DNA of 43,183 nt from Lachnospiraceae bacterium (GCA_022791815.1 JAAVZU010000024.1:1-43183), one strand, 5' to 3'; numbered from the stretch's first letter, positions 23,916 through 32,969 are shown. Notes: a model not told the origin generated them from the sequence alone. Translations and numbers: made by a program.

Positions 23916-24293
23916 ATGGATACATCACAGATGGTTACAAGAGAAGACAGAATTACATCAGCACGTCAAAGTTGTATGATGCAATTGGGACGAAAGTATG
24001 AAAATTGCACAATAGAACAGGAAAAACACGAAAGAAATTACCCGCAAATAGCAGGAGAAAAAGAAATACATAGAAGGAGTTTTCTACCATCTTTTGGGAT
24101 TAGATTTATTTTCGGGGTGTTGTTTTTCCTGTTTGTTTTTTGGGTTCGGGAGAATGGGATTTCTTATCAGAAATTTGACTATACATTTATCCGTGAACAG
24201 ATTCTTGATAATTATGTGATAGAGAAGGCAGAAGAATGTGTGCAGTTGTATTGGAAGGATATACAACAGGATAGTGCATCTGCAAAACATTAA
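23916..24293 (+). CDS. Hypothetical single-pass membrane protein, 125 aa
   Basis: A 125-residue protein with a polar N-terminal half (DTSQMVTREDRIT, RQSCMMQLGRKYENC), one transmembrane segment around residues 59-77 (FGIRFIFGVLFFLFVFWV) and a short C-terminal tail with a possible amphipathic helix. A good AAAGGAG site precedes ATG 23916. It follows the PH/zinc-ribbon gene by 100 bases in the same direction and may be cotranscribed. No family is recognised. The repeat-rich spacer 24294-24523 follows. Confidence 0.6.
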   Translation: MDTSQMVTREDRITSARQSCMMQLGRKYENCTIEQEKHERNYPQIAGEKEIHRRSFLPSFGIRFIFGVLFFLFVFWVRENGISYQKFDYTFIREQILDNYVIEKAEECVQLYWKDIQQDSASAKH

Positions 24294-24359
24294 GTGGCAG
24301 TATTGTCTGTTTATTATTACTTTCCATAGTAAGGCGGGGATAGAAAGTATTTTACATAT

Positions 24360-24472
24360 AGTTCCCAGCCCATTAACAGAGTGAGTTGGAACTGCAATAA
24401 ATGCTACTATTCTTATGGAATTTACACTTGCTGCAAAGTCCATAAGAATAGGTAGTGGTTGAGAATAGGTAA
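24360..24472. repeat. Structured repeat copy with CACTTGCTG loop
   Basis: AGTTCC/GGAACT (24360-24365, 24388-24393) is followed by a long hairpin, CTACTATTCTTATGGA (24404-24419) against TCCATAAGAATAGGTAG (24439-24455) with one bulged G. Its loop contains CACTTGCTGCAAAGT, identical over 15 bases to 6439-6453. Motifs TAGTGG and GGTAAC follow, in the order seen in the 6413 element. The spacer 24294-24523 has no gene. Confidence 0.6.
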
Positions 24473-24523
24473 CAAAGGTTTTACAATTGCCTAAAAATTA
24501 TAGAAAGAAGAACAGGTGATAAT

Positions 24524-26383
24524 ATGAGAAAATTAGCATTATCCGATGAAATTTTATTAACAGTAGAAAAACCAGCCAGATATATTGGAAATGAAATAAA
24601 TATGGTGGTGAAGAATCCCCAGGAAGTTGATGTGAGATTTTGTATGTGTTTTCCAGATGTATATGAAATAGGAATGTCACATCTTGGAATACAAATTCTA
24701 TATGATATGCTGAATCAAAGAGAAGACACTTATTGTGAAAGAGTGTATTCACCGTGGCCGGATTTGGACAAGGTTATGAGAGAACAAAAGATACCTTTGT
24801 TTGCTTTGGAATCTCAAGATCCTATAAAGGATTTTGATTTTTTGGGGATTACGCTTCAGTATGAAATGTGCTATACAAATATATTACAAATATTGGATTT
24901 ATCACACATTCCTTTTTTGGCAGTAGAGAGAACAGAGGAGGACCCCATTGTAATAGGTGGTGGACCATGTGCTTATAATCCAGAGCCGATAGCAGATTTT
25001 TTTGATATCTTTTATATTGGAGAGGGGGAAACCTGTTATTTTGAACTTCTGGATTTGTATAAGGAAGTAAAAAAACAAGGTGGAAGCCGAAGAGAATTTT
25101 TGGAAAAGGCGGCTCAAATCGAAGGCTTGTATATTCCTCAGTTTTATGAACCGGAGTATAAAGAAGATGGAACATTGGGAGCATTTCATAAGAACAATCC
25201 CTATGCGAAAGATAAGATTTTAAAACAGGTACAAATGGATATGGCGGATACTTTTTACCCAGAAAAGCCATTAGTGCCATATATAAAAGCAACACAGGAC
25301 AGAGTCGTTTTGGAAATTCAAAGAGGATGTATACGTGGATGTCGTTTTTGCCAGGCAGGTATGCTCTATCGCCCGATTCGTCCAAGGGATATTAATTTTT
25401 TAAAAGAAACAGCAAGAAAAATGTTAAAAAATACAGGACATGAAGAGATTTCCCTTAGCTCTCTCAGTTCCAGTGACTACAAGGATTTGCAGGAATTAGT
25501 ATATTTTCTGATTGATGAATTTCGGGAGAATGGTGTCAATATTTCATTACCATCATTAAGAATTGATGCATTTGCACTGGATGTTATGAGCAAAGTACAA
25601 GATGTTAGAAAAAGCAGCCTGACCTTTGCACCAGAAGCTGGTTCTCAAAGGCTGCGTGATGTAATCAATAAAGGATTAACAGAAGAAGTTATTCTAAAGG
25701 GTGCTATGGATGCTTTTCAGAGTGGATGGAATCGTGTAAAATTATATTTTATGTTAGGGCTTCCAACGGAAACGTGGGAAGACATTGAAGGAATTGCAAT
25801 CTTGTCTGATAAGATTGCAAGAGAATATTATACTATACCAAAGGACCAAAGGAATGGAAAAGTTAGTATTGTTTCCAGCACATCTTTTTTTGTGCCTAAA
25901 CCATTTACGCCATTCCAGTGGACAAGAATGTCCACAAGTGAAGAATTTTTGGAAAAACAAAGATTTTTAAATGGTAAAATGAAGGAGCAATTAAATCAAA
26001 AGAGCATTAAATATAATTGGCATGAGGCAGAACTAACTATGTTAGAGGGAGTTCTTGCCAGAGGAGACAGAAAATTGTCTAAGGTAATACTAGAAGCATA
26101 CCAGCAGGGGTGTATGTTTGATTCCTGGTCTGAATTTTTCCATTATGATATCTGGATGGATGCATTTCAAAAATCTGCAATTGACCCATTATTTTATACA
26201 GCAAGGGAAAGAGAAGAAGATGAGATCTTTCCTTGGGATTTTATTGATATTGGAGTATCAAAGAAATTTTTGTGGTTAGAGTATCAAAGAGCAAAAGAGG
26301 AAAAAGTAACACCAAACTGCAGACAGAAATGTGCTGGTTGTGGTGCAAAAGTATTTGGAGGAGGTGTCTGTTTTGAAGGTTAG
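24524..26383 (+). CDS. TIGR03960-family radical SAM protein with B12-type domain
   Basis: This 619-residue protein belongs to the TIGR03960 family. The N-terminal 190 residues resemble a cobalamin-binding domain (VRFCMCFPDVYEIGMSHLGIQ, then GGGPCAYNPEPIADFFD). The radical-SAM cluster is C269, C273 and C276 in RGCIRGCRFC. The rest includes LTFAPEAGSQRLRDVINKGL and a C-terminal tail with a cysteine cluster (NCRQKCAGCGAKVFGGG). Members are nearly always next to a TIGR03936/DUF2344 gene, as here, with 11-base overlap, and often near the RNase G gene, suggesting an RNA modification role, which is not proven. ATG 24524 follows GAAGAACAGGTG. Confidence 0.9.
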   Translation: MRKLALSDEILLTVEKPARYIGNEINMVVKNPQEVDVRFCMCFPDVYEIGMSHLGIQILYDMLNQREDTYCERVYSPWPDLDKVMREQKIPLFALESQDPIKDFDFLGITLQYEMCYTNILQILDLSHIPFLAVERTEEDPIVIGGGPCAYNPEPIADFFDIFYIGEGETCYFELLDLYKEVKKQGGSRREFLEKAAQIEGLYIPQFYEPEYKEDGTLGAFHKNNPYAKDKILKQVQMDMADTFYPEKPLVPYIKATQDRVVLEIQRGCIRGCRFCQAGMLYRPIRPRDINFLKETARKMLKNTGHEEISLSSLSSSDYKDLQELVYFLIDEFRENGVNISLPSLRIDAFALDVMSKVQDVRKSSLTFAPEAGSQRLRDVINKGLTEEVILKGAMDAFQSGWNRVKLYFMLGLPTETWEDIEGIAILSDKIAREYYTIPKDQRNGKVSIVSSTSFFVPKPFTPFQWTRMSTSEEFLEKQRFLNGKMKEQLNQKSIKYNWHEAELTMLEGVLARGDRKLSKVILEAYQQGCMFDSWSEFFHYDIWMDAFQKSAIDPLFYTAREREEDEIFPWDFIDIGVSKKFLWLEYQRAKEEKVTPNCRQKCAGCGAKVFGGGVCFEG

Positions 26384-27170
26384 GGTAAAATTTAGCAAAA
26401 CAGGATCTATGAAGTTTATTGGACATTTGGATGTGATGCGTTATTTCCAGAAAGCAATCCGAAGAAGTGGAATTGATATTGCTTATTCCCAAGGGTTTAA
26501 TCCCCACCAATTAATTTCTTTTGCAGCACCTCTGGGTGTTGGGCTGACCAGTGACAGTGAATATATGGATATGGAACTTAAAAGCTCTTTTTCTTCTAAA
26601 GAAGCAATGGACAGACTGAATGCTGCCATGAATGATGAGATTCGGGTGGAAAGTTATGTGGAATTGGAAGAGGGGAGCAAAAATGCCATGTCCATTGTGG
26701 CTGCTGCAGATTATTGTATTTCCTTAAAGGATGGATACCCACTGGTTGAGGATTTTCAGGCAAAGTTTGATATGTTTTTGACACAACCCGAAATTATAAT
26801 GCGAAAGAAAACCAAAAAAAGTGAAAAGGAGGTAAATATTAAGCCTTATATCTATCATATAGGTTATACTATGGAAGAATTTAGTGGAAAGATTAACCGT
26901 AATATTGAAAAAACGGTAGCACAGCAATATGAAAATGGTCAAAAAATATATATGCAGATTGCAACAGGAAGTGTGGTAAATATTAAGCCAGAACTGGTTA
27001 TGGAAGCGTTCTATAAATACATGCAGATTCCATTTCAACCATTGGCGTATCAGATACACCGTATGGAAGTTTATGGGGATTTGAACGGAGATAGTAAGGT
27101 AGAAATAGAAGAATATGGGAAGAACCGAAAATTAGTATCTTTGGAATATTTTGGGCATGTCATTAACTAA
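26373..27170 (+). CDS. TIGR03936/DUF2344 protein, radical-SAM partner
   Basis: A 265-residue DUF2344 (TIGR03936) protein, a partner always found with or fused to the TIGR03960 radical-SAM enzyme. It opens KVRVKFSKTGSMKFIGHLDV, followed by FQKAIRRSGIDIAYSQGFNPH and PLGVGLTSDSEYMDMEL, typical of the family. The frame is open from 26331, but TTG 26373 lies about seven bases after GGAGGAGG and overlaps the radical-SAM gene by 11 bases, so it is translationally coupled. Function is unknown; a tRNA- or rRNA-modification link is guessed from neighbourhood. Confidence 0.88.
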   Translation: MKVRVKFSKTGSMKFIGHLDVMRYFQKAIRRSGIDIAYSQGFNPHQLISFAAPLGVGLTSDSEYMDMELKSSFSSKEAMDRLNAAMNDEIRVESYVELEEGSKNAMSIVAAADYCISLKDGYPLVEDFQAKFDMFLTQPEIIMRKKTKKSEKEVNIKPYIYHIGYTMEEFSGKINRNIEKTVAQQYENGQKIYMQIATGSVVNIKPELVMEAFYKYMQIPFQPLAYQIHRMEVYGDLNGDSKVEIEEYGKNRKLVSLEYFGHVIN

Positions 27171-27174
27171 GTAT

Positions 27175-27194
27175 AATGACCATGCCGCCTTCAG
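27175..27194. repeat. Repeat module, reverse orientation
   Basis: AATGACCATGCCGCCTTCAG is the reverse complement, at 18 of 19 positions, of the GAAGGCGGCATGGTCGTT module at 36289-36308. It lies between the DUF2344 and RNase genes. Confidence 0.5.
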
Positions 27195-27227
27195 AGGATT
27201 CACCAGAAATGAAAAGCAGGTATGATA

Positions 27228-28481
27228 ATGAGACAATTATTGATAACCAGACAAGAGGATTGTGTATTATCCTCTTTGTTTGAAGAAAAAGAATTAATAC
27301 AAGTTCATGTAGAAAATACAAAACAGCAATCAAAAATTGGCAATATATATGTAGCTAAGGTGAAAAATATTGTGAAAAATATAGAAGCTGCCTTTGTAGA
27401 AATAGAAGGAAAACAAATGTGTTTTCTCTCTTTAAGAAAAGAAGAAATACCTATTTTTTGTAACCTGAAAAAAAATTCAAAAATCTGTGTTGGAGATGAA
27501 ATTTTGGTTCAGGTGACTACAGATGGGATAAAAACAAAAAATCCTACTGTGACAACGAATTTGAGCTTTTCGGGAAAGTATGTAGTTTTGACACACGGAA
27601 AGACTCATATTGGGATTTCTAATAAACTTGGTGATAAAAATGAGAGAGAGAGACTTTATGGAATTTGTAAAAAATTTCCAGAAGATACTTGTGGGTATAT
27701 TGTGCGTACCAATGCCGCCAATATAGATGAAGAGACACTTTTGGAAGAAGCACAGGCTCTTTTTGATTTATATCAGCAAATAAAAAAAACTGGAATTTGT
27801 AAAAGCTGTTTTTCTTGTGTTTATCAGGGAATACCAGAGTATCTTTCGGATATTCGCAATGGTTATAGTTGTGAAATAGATGAAATTGTTACAGATGATA
27901 TAGAATTATATGAAGAGATAAAAGATTTTATGCAGACATATCAAAAAGAGGATTTAGGAAAGCTTCGATGGTATGAGGATACGCAGATTAGTTTGAATCG
28001 TCTGTATTGTTTAGAGACAAAACTCTCAAAAGCTCTAAAAGAAAGAGTATGGTTGAAATCTGGTGGATATTTGGTCATACAGCCAACAGAAGCCTTAACA
28101 GTAATTGATGTGAATACTGGAAAGGCAATTTCTGGGAAAAAGCCAACAGAAGAAACATTTTTTCGGATAAACCTAGAAGCAGCAAAGGAAATTGCAAAAC
28201 AATTACGATTACGTAATTTATCTGGTATTATCATTATTGATTTTATTGATATGCAAAAAGAGGAAAATAAGGAACAACTTATTACACGCTTTTCTCAATG
28301 GATAGGGAAGGATCCAGTAAAGACTGTTTTTGTAGATATGACGAAATTGAATTTGGTAGAAATAACAAGACAAAAAGTGCGAAAACCTTTACATGAACAA
28401 ATTAGTTATGATAAAGGTGAGTTACAGTTTTATAGTGAAAAGAGGAATGATAATTGTGAGGAAAATAACAGAAAGTTTTAA
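27228..28481 (+). CDS. rng: Ribonuclease E/G family protein, short form
   Basis: A 417-residue RNase E/G-family endonuclease. It has an N-terminal S1-like domain (IGNIYVAKVKNIVKNIEAAFVEI) and the DNase I-like catalytic core, with the metal-binding aspartates D294 (VIDVNTGK) and D338 (IIDFIDM). It ends soon after EITRQKVRKPL, so the CxxC zinc-link that dimerises E. coli RNase G/E is missing. The start ATG 27228 lies seven bases after GCAGG; an ATG at 27222 is too close. Clostridial rng is often followed by rplU-rpmA, but here an amidase gene follows and overlaps it by 26 bases. Its role in rRNA or mRNA processing is inferred. Confidence 0.87.
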   Translation: MRQLLITRQEDCVLSSLFEEKELIQVHVENTKQQSKIGNIYVAKVKNIVKNIEAAFVEIEGKQMCFLSLRKEEIPIFCNLKKNSKICVGDEILVQVTTDGIKTKNPTVTTNLSFSGKYVVLTHGKTHIGISNKLGDKNERERLYGICKKFPEDTCGYIVRTNAANIDEETLLEEAQALFDLYQQIKKTGICKSCFSCVYQGIPEYLSDIRNGYSCEIDEIVTDDIELYEEIKDFMQTYQKEDLGKLRWYEDTQISLNRLYCLETKLSKALKERVWLKSGGYLVIQPTEALTVIDVNTGKAISGKKPTEETFFRINLEAAKEIAKQLRLRNLSGIIIIDFIDMQKEENKEQLITRFSQWIGKDPVKTVFVDMTKLNLVEITRQKVRKPLHEQISYDKGELQFYSEKRNDNCEENNRKF

Positions 28482-30423
28482 AAGCAAAAAGACAGAAGAA
28501 CTATTATATAGTTGGAAGAGGGGAATAAAGGTATTTAGTACAATTTGTTGCATTAGTATGGCAACTGTAACATTTACAGAAGACAGTATTCCGATTCAAG
28601 CAGAAACCATAGCAGTGAAACAGGGAGAAGAGACAAATGAGTGGACTGGTAAAAAAGTTGTTACACAAATTGATGGAAAGAACATTACCATGGACAACGC
28701 TACAGGAATTGTAGTAAATGATACCTATATGGTTCCTTATGAAGAAGTGTTTGAAGACTATCTTGAAGCGAATTGTACATATAGTGAGTCTGCAAAAACC
28801 CTGATTTTAGAAGCAAATGAGGAAAAAGTAAAATTAACTGTGGATAGTGATATTGCTTATGTAAATGAAGAAAAATGGCAGATAGAGGCAGCACCATTTT
28901 GGGGAGTTATAGAAGGGAAAGAGAAGTTATATGTTCCAGCAGAATTTGTGGCAGAAAAGCTTAACTTTGGATTTGCGATTCAAACAATAGGAGAGAATGC
29001 AGATACTATTAATATTATGACACCTTTTCAGTTAAAGAAAGAGGATGAAACGATTTATATTACTGGAAATACCATAGATAAGCTTGTTTTTAACAATAAG
29101 ACTCTTTCTTTAACAAATAGTATTCCTGGTATACAGTGGAATGGAAAAGTATACATACCATGCAGTATATTAGCAAAGGCTCCGATTTATGCAAAAATCA
29201 CAAAAACAAAAGAGGCTGTTACTATAAATCGTGCAGGTAATGAACTGGTTTTCTATCAAGATAACAATCTGGTGGAGATTGCTGGAAAAGCAAAAGAGAT
29301 GGAAGAAGCACTTTTGAAAGTGGAATATAAAGACAATGCAGATTATATGGTTCTGGCAGAATTGGTATTTCAAACCTTTGGTGTCAATAGTACCAAGATT
29401 AATGTAAATCAAAAGAAAATTACCGTAAAAAAATCGGGAGGAACCTATTTATCATTAAGTACAAAACCTAAAAATGCAAGTGGAAATTACATAAAGAAGA
29501 TTGTGGCAAAAAATAGTAACAAAAAAGATATGATTCAATTTACTTGCAAGAAAACACCCAATATTAGCGTGAAATCTACAAGTAAAAAAATCACACTGAC
29601 AATAAAGAATGTATCCATTGATCAAGGATATACGGAAAAAGGGTTAGATGCCAGATATACAAATTCCATTACTGTAAAGAAATCAGGAAAGAATGTGGTC
29701 TGTACTATTAATAAGCAAAGTGGAAAGAATTTTATATATCAGTATGGAAATGGAAAAGTTCGTGTAATAGTAGGAGCAACCCCAGTACGAATTGCAGTAG
29801 ATTGTGGACATGGAGCTAATACACCAGGAAAACGTTCACCAAAAATGCCTTGTAATATAGACTTTGAAGGAGATGGCATTATTGATGTGAAAAAAGGACA
29901 AAGCATTCGGGAACATCAGGGTAATGTTGGTGTAGGAAAGTTTCTGGCAAAAGAATTAGAACGCTGTGGATTTTATGTATATCGTTCTGCTTTTGGCAGC
30001 ACAGATGTTTCGTTGTCAGGCAGGCAAAAGAATATAAAGGCACATAATTGTAAATATTCCATTAGTGTACATTTTAATGCTGCTGGGAATGGACAAACCT
30101 TTAATAAAGCCAGTGGTATAGAGGTATATTATCATAGAGATAAATCGTCAGCAAAAAGTTCAAAAAGTATGGCACAGGCTGTGTTAAAGGAAATGGTAAA
30201 AGGAACAAAACAGTTAAATCGTGGTGTAAAAACAATGGCACTTGCTCTTTGTAATGCAAAAACAATGGGAACACAAGGAAGTATTTTAGTAGAATGTGCT
30301 TTTATGACAAACCTGCATGAAGCAAAAACTATGTTTGGTAATCAAGGTTATTGGAGAGAAACTGCAAAGGAGATAGCAAAAGCTATGTGCGACTATTGTG
30401 GTGTAACATATATTGAAGAATAA
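28456..30423 (+). CDS. Secreted N-acetylmuramoyl-L-alanine amidase (Amidase_3)
   Basis: A 655-residue exported peptidoglycan hydrolase. A signal peptide spans about residues 18-45 (GIKVFSTICCISMATV, ending near AETIA). Two copper-amine-oxidase-like stalk domains follow (LVFNNKTLSLTNSI, VYIPCSIL, TVKKSGGTYLSLST), then an AMIN-like segment and an Amidase_3 catalytic domain at about 445-650. The zinc ligands are H452 (VDCGHG), E486 (REHQGN) and H539 (SVHFNA), with catalytic E613 (VECAFMTN). It hydrolyses the bond between muramic acid and L-alanine during separation or sporulation. The open frame runs back to 28393; GTG 28456 follows AGAGGA by nine bases. It overlaps rng and is followed by a terminator. 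Confidence 0.88.
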   Translation: MRKITESFKSKKTEELLYSWKRGIKVFSTICCISMATVTFTEDSIPIQAETIAVKQGEETNEWTGKKVVTQIDGKNITMDNATGIVVNDTYMVPYEEVFEDYLEANCTYSESAKTLILEANEEKVKLTVDSDIAYVNEEKWQIEAAPFWGVIEGKEKLYVPAEFVAEKLNFGFAIQTIGENADTINIMTPFQLKKEDETIYITGNTIDKLVFNNKTLSLTNSIPGIQWNGKVYIPCSILAKAPIYAKITKTKEAVTINRAGNELVFYQDNNLVEIAGKAKEMEEALLKVEYKDNADYMVLAELVFQTFGVNSTKINVNQKKITVKKSGGTYLSLSTKPKNASGNYIKKIVAKNSNKKDMIQFTCKKTPNISVKSTSKKITLTIKNVSIDQGYTEKGLDARYTNSITVKKSGKNVVCTINKQSGKNFIYQYGNGKVRVIVGATPVRIAVDCGHGANTPGKRSPKMPCNIDFEGDGIIDVKKGQSIREHQGNVGVGKFLAKELERCGFYVYRSAFGSTDVSLSGRQKNIKAHNCKYSISVHFNAAGNGQTFNKASGIEVYYHRDKSSAKSSKSMAQAVLKEMVKGTKQLNRGVKTMALALCNAKTMGTQGSILVECAFMTNLHEAKTMFGNQGYWRETAKEIAKAMCDYCGVTYIEE

Positions 30424-30441
30424 TAGAACTGAAAAATAGAT

Positions 30442-30490
30442 AAAAATTAGGGGAGCTGTTTTTGTGTTGCAGCTGCCTAATTTTTTTTTA
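30442..30490 (+). terminator. Intrinsic terminator after amidase gene
   Basis: AAAAATTAGGGGAGCTG (30442-30458) pairs with CAGCTGCCTAATTTTT (30470-30485) with one bulge, followed by a long T-run. It clearly ends the amidase transcript. Confidence 0.88.
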
Positions 30491-30568
30491 TAATAAGCCG
30501 AAATATATAGGAAAGAGACTTCGTAATTAATAAGGTAAAAACCAGAGAAGAAAGGATTGGTGGAAAAT

Positions 30569-31696
30569 ATGGGCAAACAAGGATCTGATACAATATATTT
30601 ACATGCTACTTATCCTCATCCTATGGTAGAACATTTGAATAAAATTCTTCCAAGCCTGGACAAAAGTGATATAGATAAGTTTGAGACAAAATTAGTGCGT
30701 AGATATAAAGTGGTATTTCCTAGTGAGGAACAGGAAATTGCCAATATTGAAAATATGGCATCCAAGCATTTAATCGCAGAGTTTTATCGTGCTTTAGACA
30801 AAAGCGAAAAAGAGAAGACCGACTTTCTTATCAATGCGGTACAAACTCTTGTACCAGTTATGGATGAATGGAATCTTCTTGAAGTTTTAGAAAGCTTTAT
30901 GTATATTCATGAGTGGAAAATGGAAATTTATGTACCACGAAAGAAAAAAGAAAAGAAACCTCCAAAACTGGCAGAGAAGAAAGTAGAAAAGGAACCTCCC
31001 AAGGAAGAACCCAAAAGTGAAAAGAAAAAAATAGAAAAGAAGAAAAAAATAGAATCTCCCAAAAAGAATATAGTGAAAAAATTGGAAGAGAGTGCAAAGG
31101 AAGAGAAAAAAGTACCAATTCCTCCTAAAGTGGAACAAGAGATTCCCAAAGAACCTCCCAAACCACTATTTGAAGAGTTGATGAGTGCAGAAGTACGCAG
31201 ATTCCTAACTCTCGCCAAGGAGGGAAGGGCAGATGCTCAATATGAGTTAGGGAATTTTTATGCAACGGAGGATAGTGAACATTTAGATTATAAGGAAGCG
31301 GAAAAATGGTATTTGAAGGCTTCAAATCAAGGGAATGCCAGATCAAAGTTTGCATTGGCAAGGTTATATGATTCTAACAAGATTCAAGTGAAGGATAATG
31401 CAAAAGAGGCTCTTCGGTATTATTTTGAACTGGCAGAAGAAGGATACTCTACAGCACAGTGTGCAGTAGGACTGAAGTATCGTTTTGGATTTGGCGTAAA
31501 GGAAAATGTAAAAGAGGCAGAGAAGTGGCTGCTTCGTGCATCAGAGCAGGGAGATGTGAATGCACAAAGACATTTGGCAGATTTGTATTTGTATCATAAT
31601 AAAAATAGAGAAGCAATTACCTGGTTAAAAAATGCATCAGGGAAAGGAGACACCCATTGCGAGAGAAGATTAAGAAGATTTACACGAAAAAATTAG
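30569..31696 (+). CDS. Sel1-repeat protein with lysine/proline-rich linker
   Basis: A 375-residue cytoplasmic protein. Residues 1-125 are a helical domain (HPMVEHLNKILPSLD, then DIDKFETKLVRRYKV). The middle, about 128-205, is a highly charged Lys/Glu/Pro linker. The C-terminal 165 residues hold three to four Sel1/TPR-type repeats (ADAQYELGNFYA, NARSKFALARLYD, STAQCAVGLKYRFGFG, VNAQRHLADLYL). Sel1 repeats form scaffolds for protein contacts. The open frame begins at 30557; ATG 30569 after GGTGG fits best. The partner is unknown. It lies between the amidase and chemotaxis genes and ends just before a repeat copy at 31700. Confidence 0.78.
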   Translation: MGKQGSDTIYLHATYPHPMVEHLNKILPSLDKSDIDKFETKLVRRYKVVFPSEEQEIANIENMASKHLIAEFYRALDKSEKEKTDFLINAVQTLVPVMDEWNLLEVLESFMYIHEWKMEIYVPRKKKEKKPPKLAEKKVEKEPPKEEPKSEKKKIEKKKKIESPKKNIVKKLEESAKEEKKVPIPPKVEQEIPKEPPKPLFEELMSAEVRRFLTLAKEGRADAQYELGNFYATEDSEHLDYKEAEKWYLKASNQGNARSKFALARLYDSNKIQVKDNAKEALRYYFELAEEGYSTAQCAVGLKYRFGFGVKENVKEAEKWLLRASEQGDVNAQRHLADLYLYHNKNREAITWLKNASGKGDTHCERRLRRFTRKN

Positions 31697-31699
31697 TAT

Positions 31700-31761
31700 G
31701 TTACTCCTATTCTTGGCACATAGCTTGACAGCAAGTGTCAAGCTTGTGAGTGAACAGTAAC
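31700..31761. repeat. 62-bp structured repeat, reverse-oriented relative to 6413 element
   Basis: The outer arms GTTACT (31700-31705) and AGTAAC (31756-31761) flank a perfect 9-bp hairpin AGCTTGACA/TGTCAAGCT (31722-31730, 31736-31744) with loop GCAAG. Read in reverse it begins GTTACTGTTCAC, exactly as the 6413 element does, and its loop region then reads CACTTGCTG as in two other copies. Confidence 0.65.
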
Positions 31762-31800
31762 ATTAGTATTACAAAATACACAAAAAATATATAAAATAAT

Positions 31801-31829
31801 TTGCAGGTTTGTAAAAAATAATGTATAAT
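31801..31829 (+). promoter_or_regulatory. Sigma-A-type promoter for cheV
   Basis: TTGCAG (31801-31806), a 17-base spacer and a perfect TATAAT (31824-31829) precede cheV with a leader of over 200 bases that includes a repeat copy. I saw no flagellar sigma-28 box. The 364-base spacer 31697-32060 holds no gene. Confidence 0.6.
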
Positions 31830-31915
31830 AGAAATGCGGATTTGTAAATTTAAACTGAACGGATTTACATCATGTTTCGTAAGAAAAAGTAAAGTTTGTA
31901 ATGTTTAAGTCTCTT

Positions 31916-31973
31916 TGCCGAAGGCGAATTATTATGGGCTTGATTGTAACTTTTCATGGTTTTGAACAGTTAC
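31916..31973. repeat. Repeat copy: TTGCCGAAGGCG module plus 28-bp palindrome, subfamily A
   Basis: The module TTGCCGAAGGCGAAT (31916-31930) matches TTGCCAAAGGCGAAC inside the 6413 element, followed at about the same distance by a palindrome. Here that palindrome is GTAACTTTTCA (31946-31956) with TGAACAGTTAC (31963-31973), near-identical to the copy at 34813-34840. Confidence 0.6.
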
Positions 31974-32060
31974 TTCTGGGGTATAAATATTCATAAGGTA
32001 TGTTATTGTGTTTATAAACATAGGCTTTAGAATATAAAATGAGGATTGGAGGAACGGGTT

Positions 32061-32969
32061 ATGGAAACAAGTATACTATTAGAGAGTGGCACAAATGAGT
32101 TAGAAATTTTGGAGTTTAGAGTTGGGGACAATTATTATGGAATTAATGTTGCAAAAATCAAAGAGATTTTAACCTATACAAAACCAACACCAATACCAAA
32201 TTCACATCCTTCTATTGAAGGAATTTTTATGCCAAGGGATACCATTATTTCTATTATAGACTTAGCAAAGTCTTTAAAACTTGCACCATCCGCAGATGAC
32301 AGTAAGGATATGTATATTGTAACAAATTTCAACCAATTACATACAGGATTTCATGTGCATGAAGTTTTAGGAATCCATCGTGTATCTTGGGCAGATATTG
32401 TAAAACCAGATGAGACAATTAATACAGCAGGAGCAGGTGTAGCTACTGGTATTATTAAGCTGGAAGATAAACTTATCATTATTTTGGACTTTGAAAAGAT
32501 TGTTAATGATATTAGTCCAGAAACTAGTTTACGTGTATCTGATCTTGAAAATATGGGACCAAGAGAACGTAATACAGTTCCTATTTTGATTGCAGAGGAT
32601 TCTGCACTTCTTAGTAAGCTGATTACAGATTCTCTCCGTAAATCAGGATATGATAACATTAAAGTTACTTTTAATGGACAGGAAGCATGGGATAAGTTAT
32701 GTGAATATAAGAAAGAAGGCAAAATAAAAGAAAATGTACGTTGTATAATTACTGATATTGAGATGCCTCAGATGGATGGACATCATTTGACAAAACTAGT
32801 GAAGACAGATGATGTATTAAAATCTATTCCAATTATTATCTTTTCTTCTTTAGTAAATGATGAGATGAGAAGAAAAGGAGAAGCATTAGGAGCTAATGCA
32901 CAGCTCTCAAAGCCAGAGATAGGTATGCTGGTAGAGTGTATTGATCGTTTAGTAGGTAGGGTAGATTAA
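32061..32969 (+). CDS. cheV: Chemotaxis coupling protein CheV
   Basis: A 302-residue coupling protein that links receptors to CheA. A CheW domain spans residues 10-155 (LEFRVGDNYYGINVAKIKEIL, IPNSHPSIEGIFMPRDTIISI). It is followed by a receiver domain, whose acidic pocket is E179/D180, phosphoacceptor D232 (TDIEMPQMDG) and conserved lysine K284 (LSKPE). The frame is open to TTG 32046; ATG 32061 follows GGAGG (32048-32052) by eight bases. In Bacillus, phosphorylation by CheA tunes CheV adaptation. No other che or flagellar genes lie here, so the organism's main motility cluster must be elsewhere. Confidence 0.93.
   Translation: METSILLESGTNELEILEFRVGDNYYGINVAKIKEILTYTKPTPIPNSHPSIEGIFMPRDTIISIIDLAKSLKLAPSADDSKDMYIVTNFNQLHTGFHVHEVLGIHRVSWADIVKPDETINTAGAGVATGIIKLEDKLIIILDFEKIVNDISPETSLRVSDLENMGPRERNTVPILIAEDSALLSKLITDSLRKSGYDNIKVTFNGQEAWDKLCEYKKEGKIKENVRCIITDIEMPQMDGHHLTKLVKTDDVLKSIPIIIFSSLVNDEMRRKGEALGANAQLSKPEIGMLVECIDRLVGRVD

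Noticed and set aside
30887-31218. Minus-strand frames of Phe/Leu-rich sequence
   Set aside because: They are antisense shadows of the Lys/Glu linker of the Sel1-repeat gene.
31801-32060. Flagellar sigma-28 promoter for cheV
   Set aside because: I found no TAAA-N15-GCCGATAA-like pair; a normal sigma-A-type promoter explains transcription.
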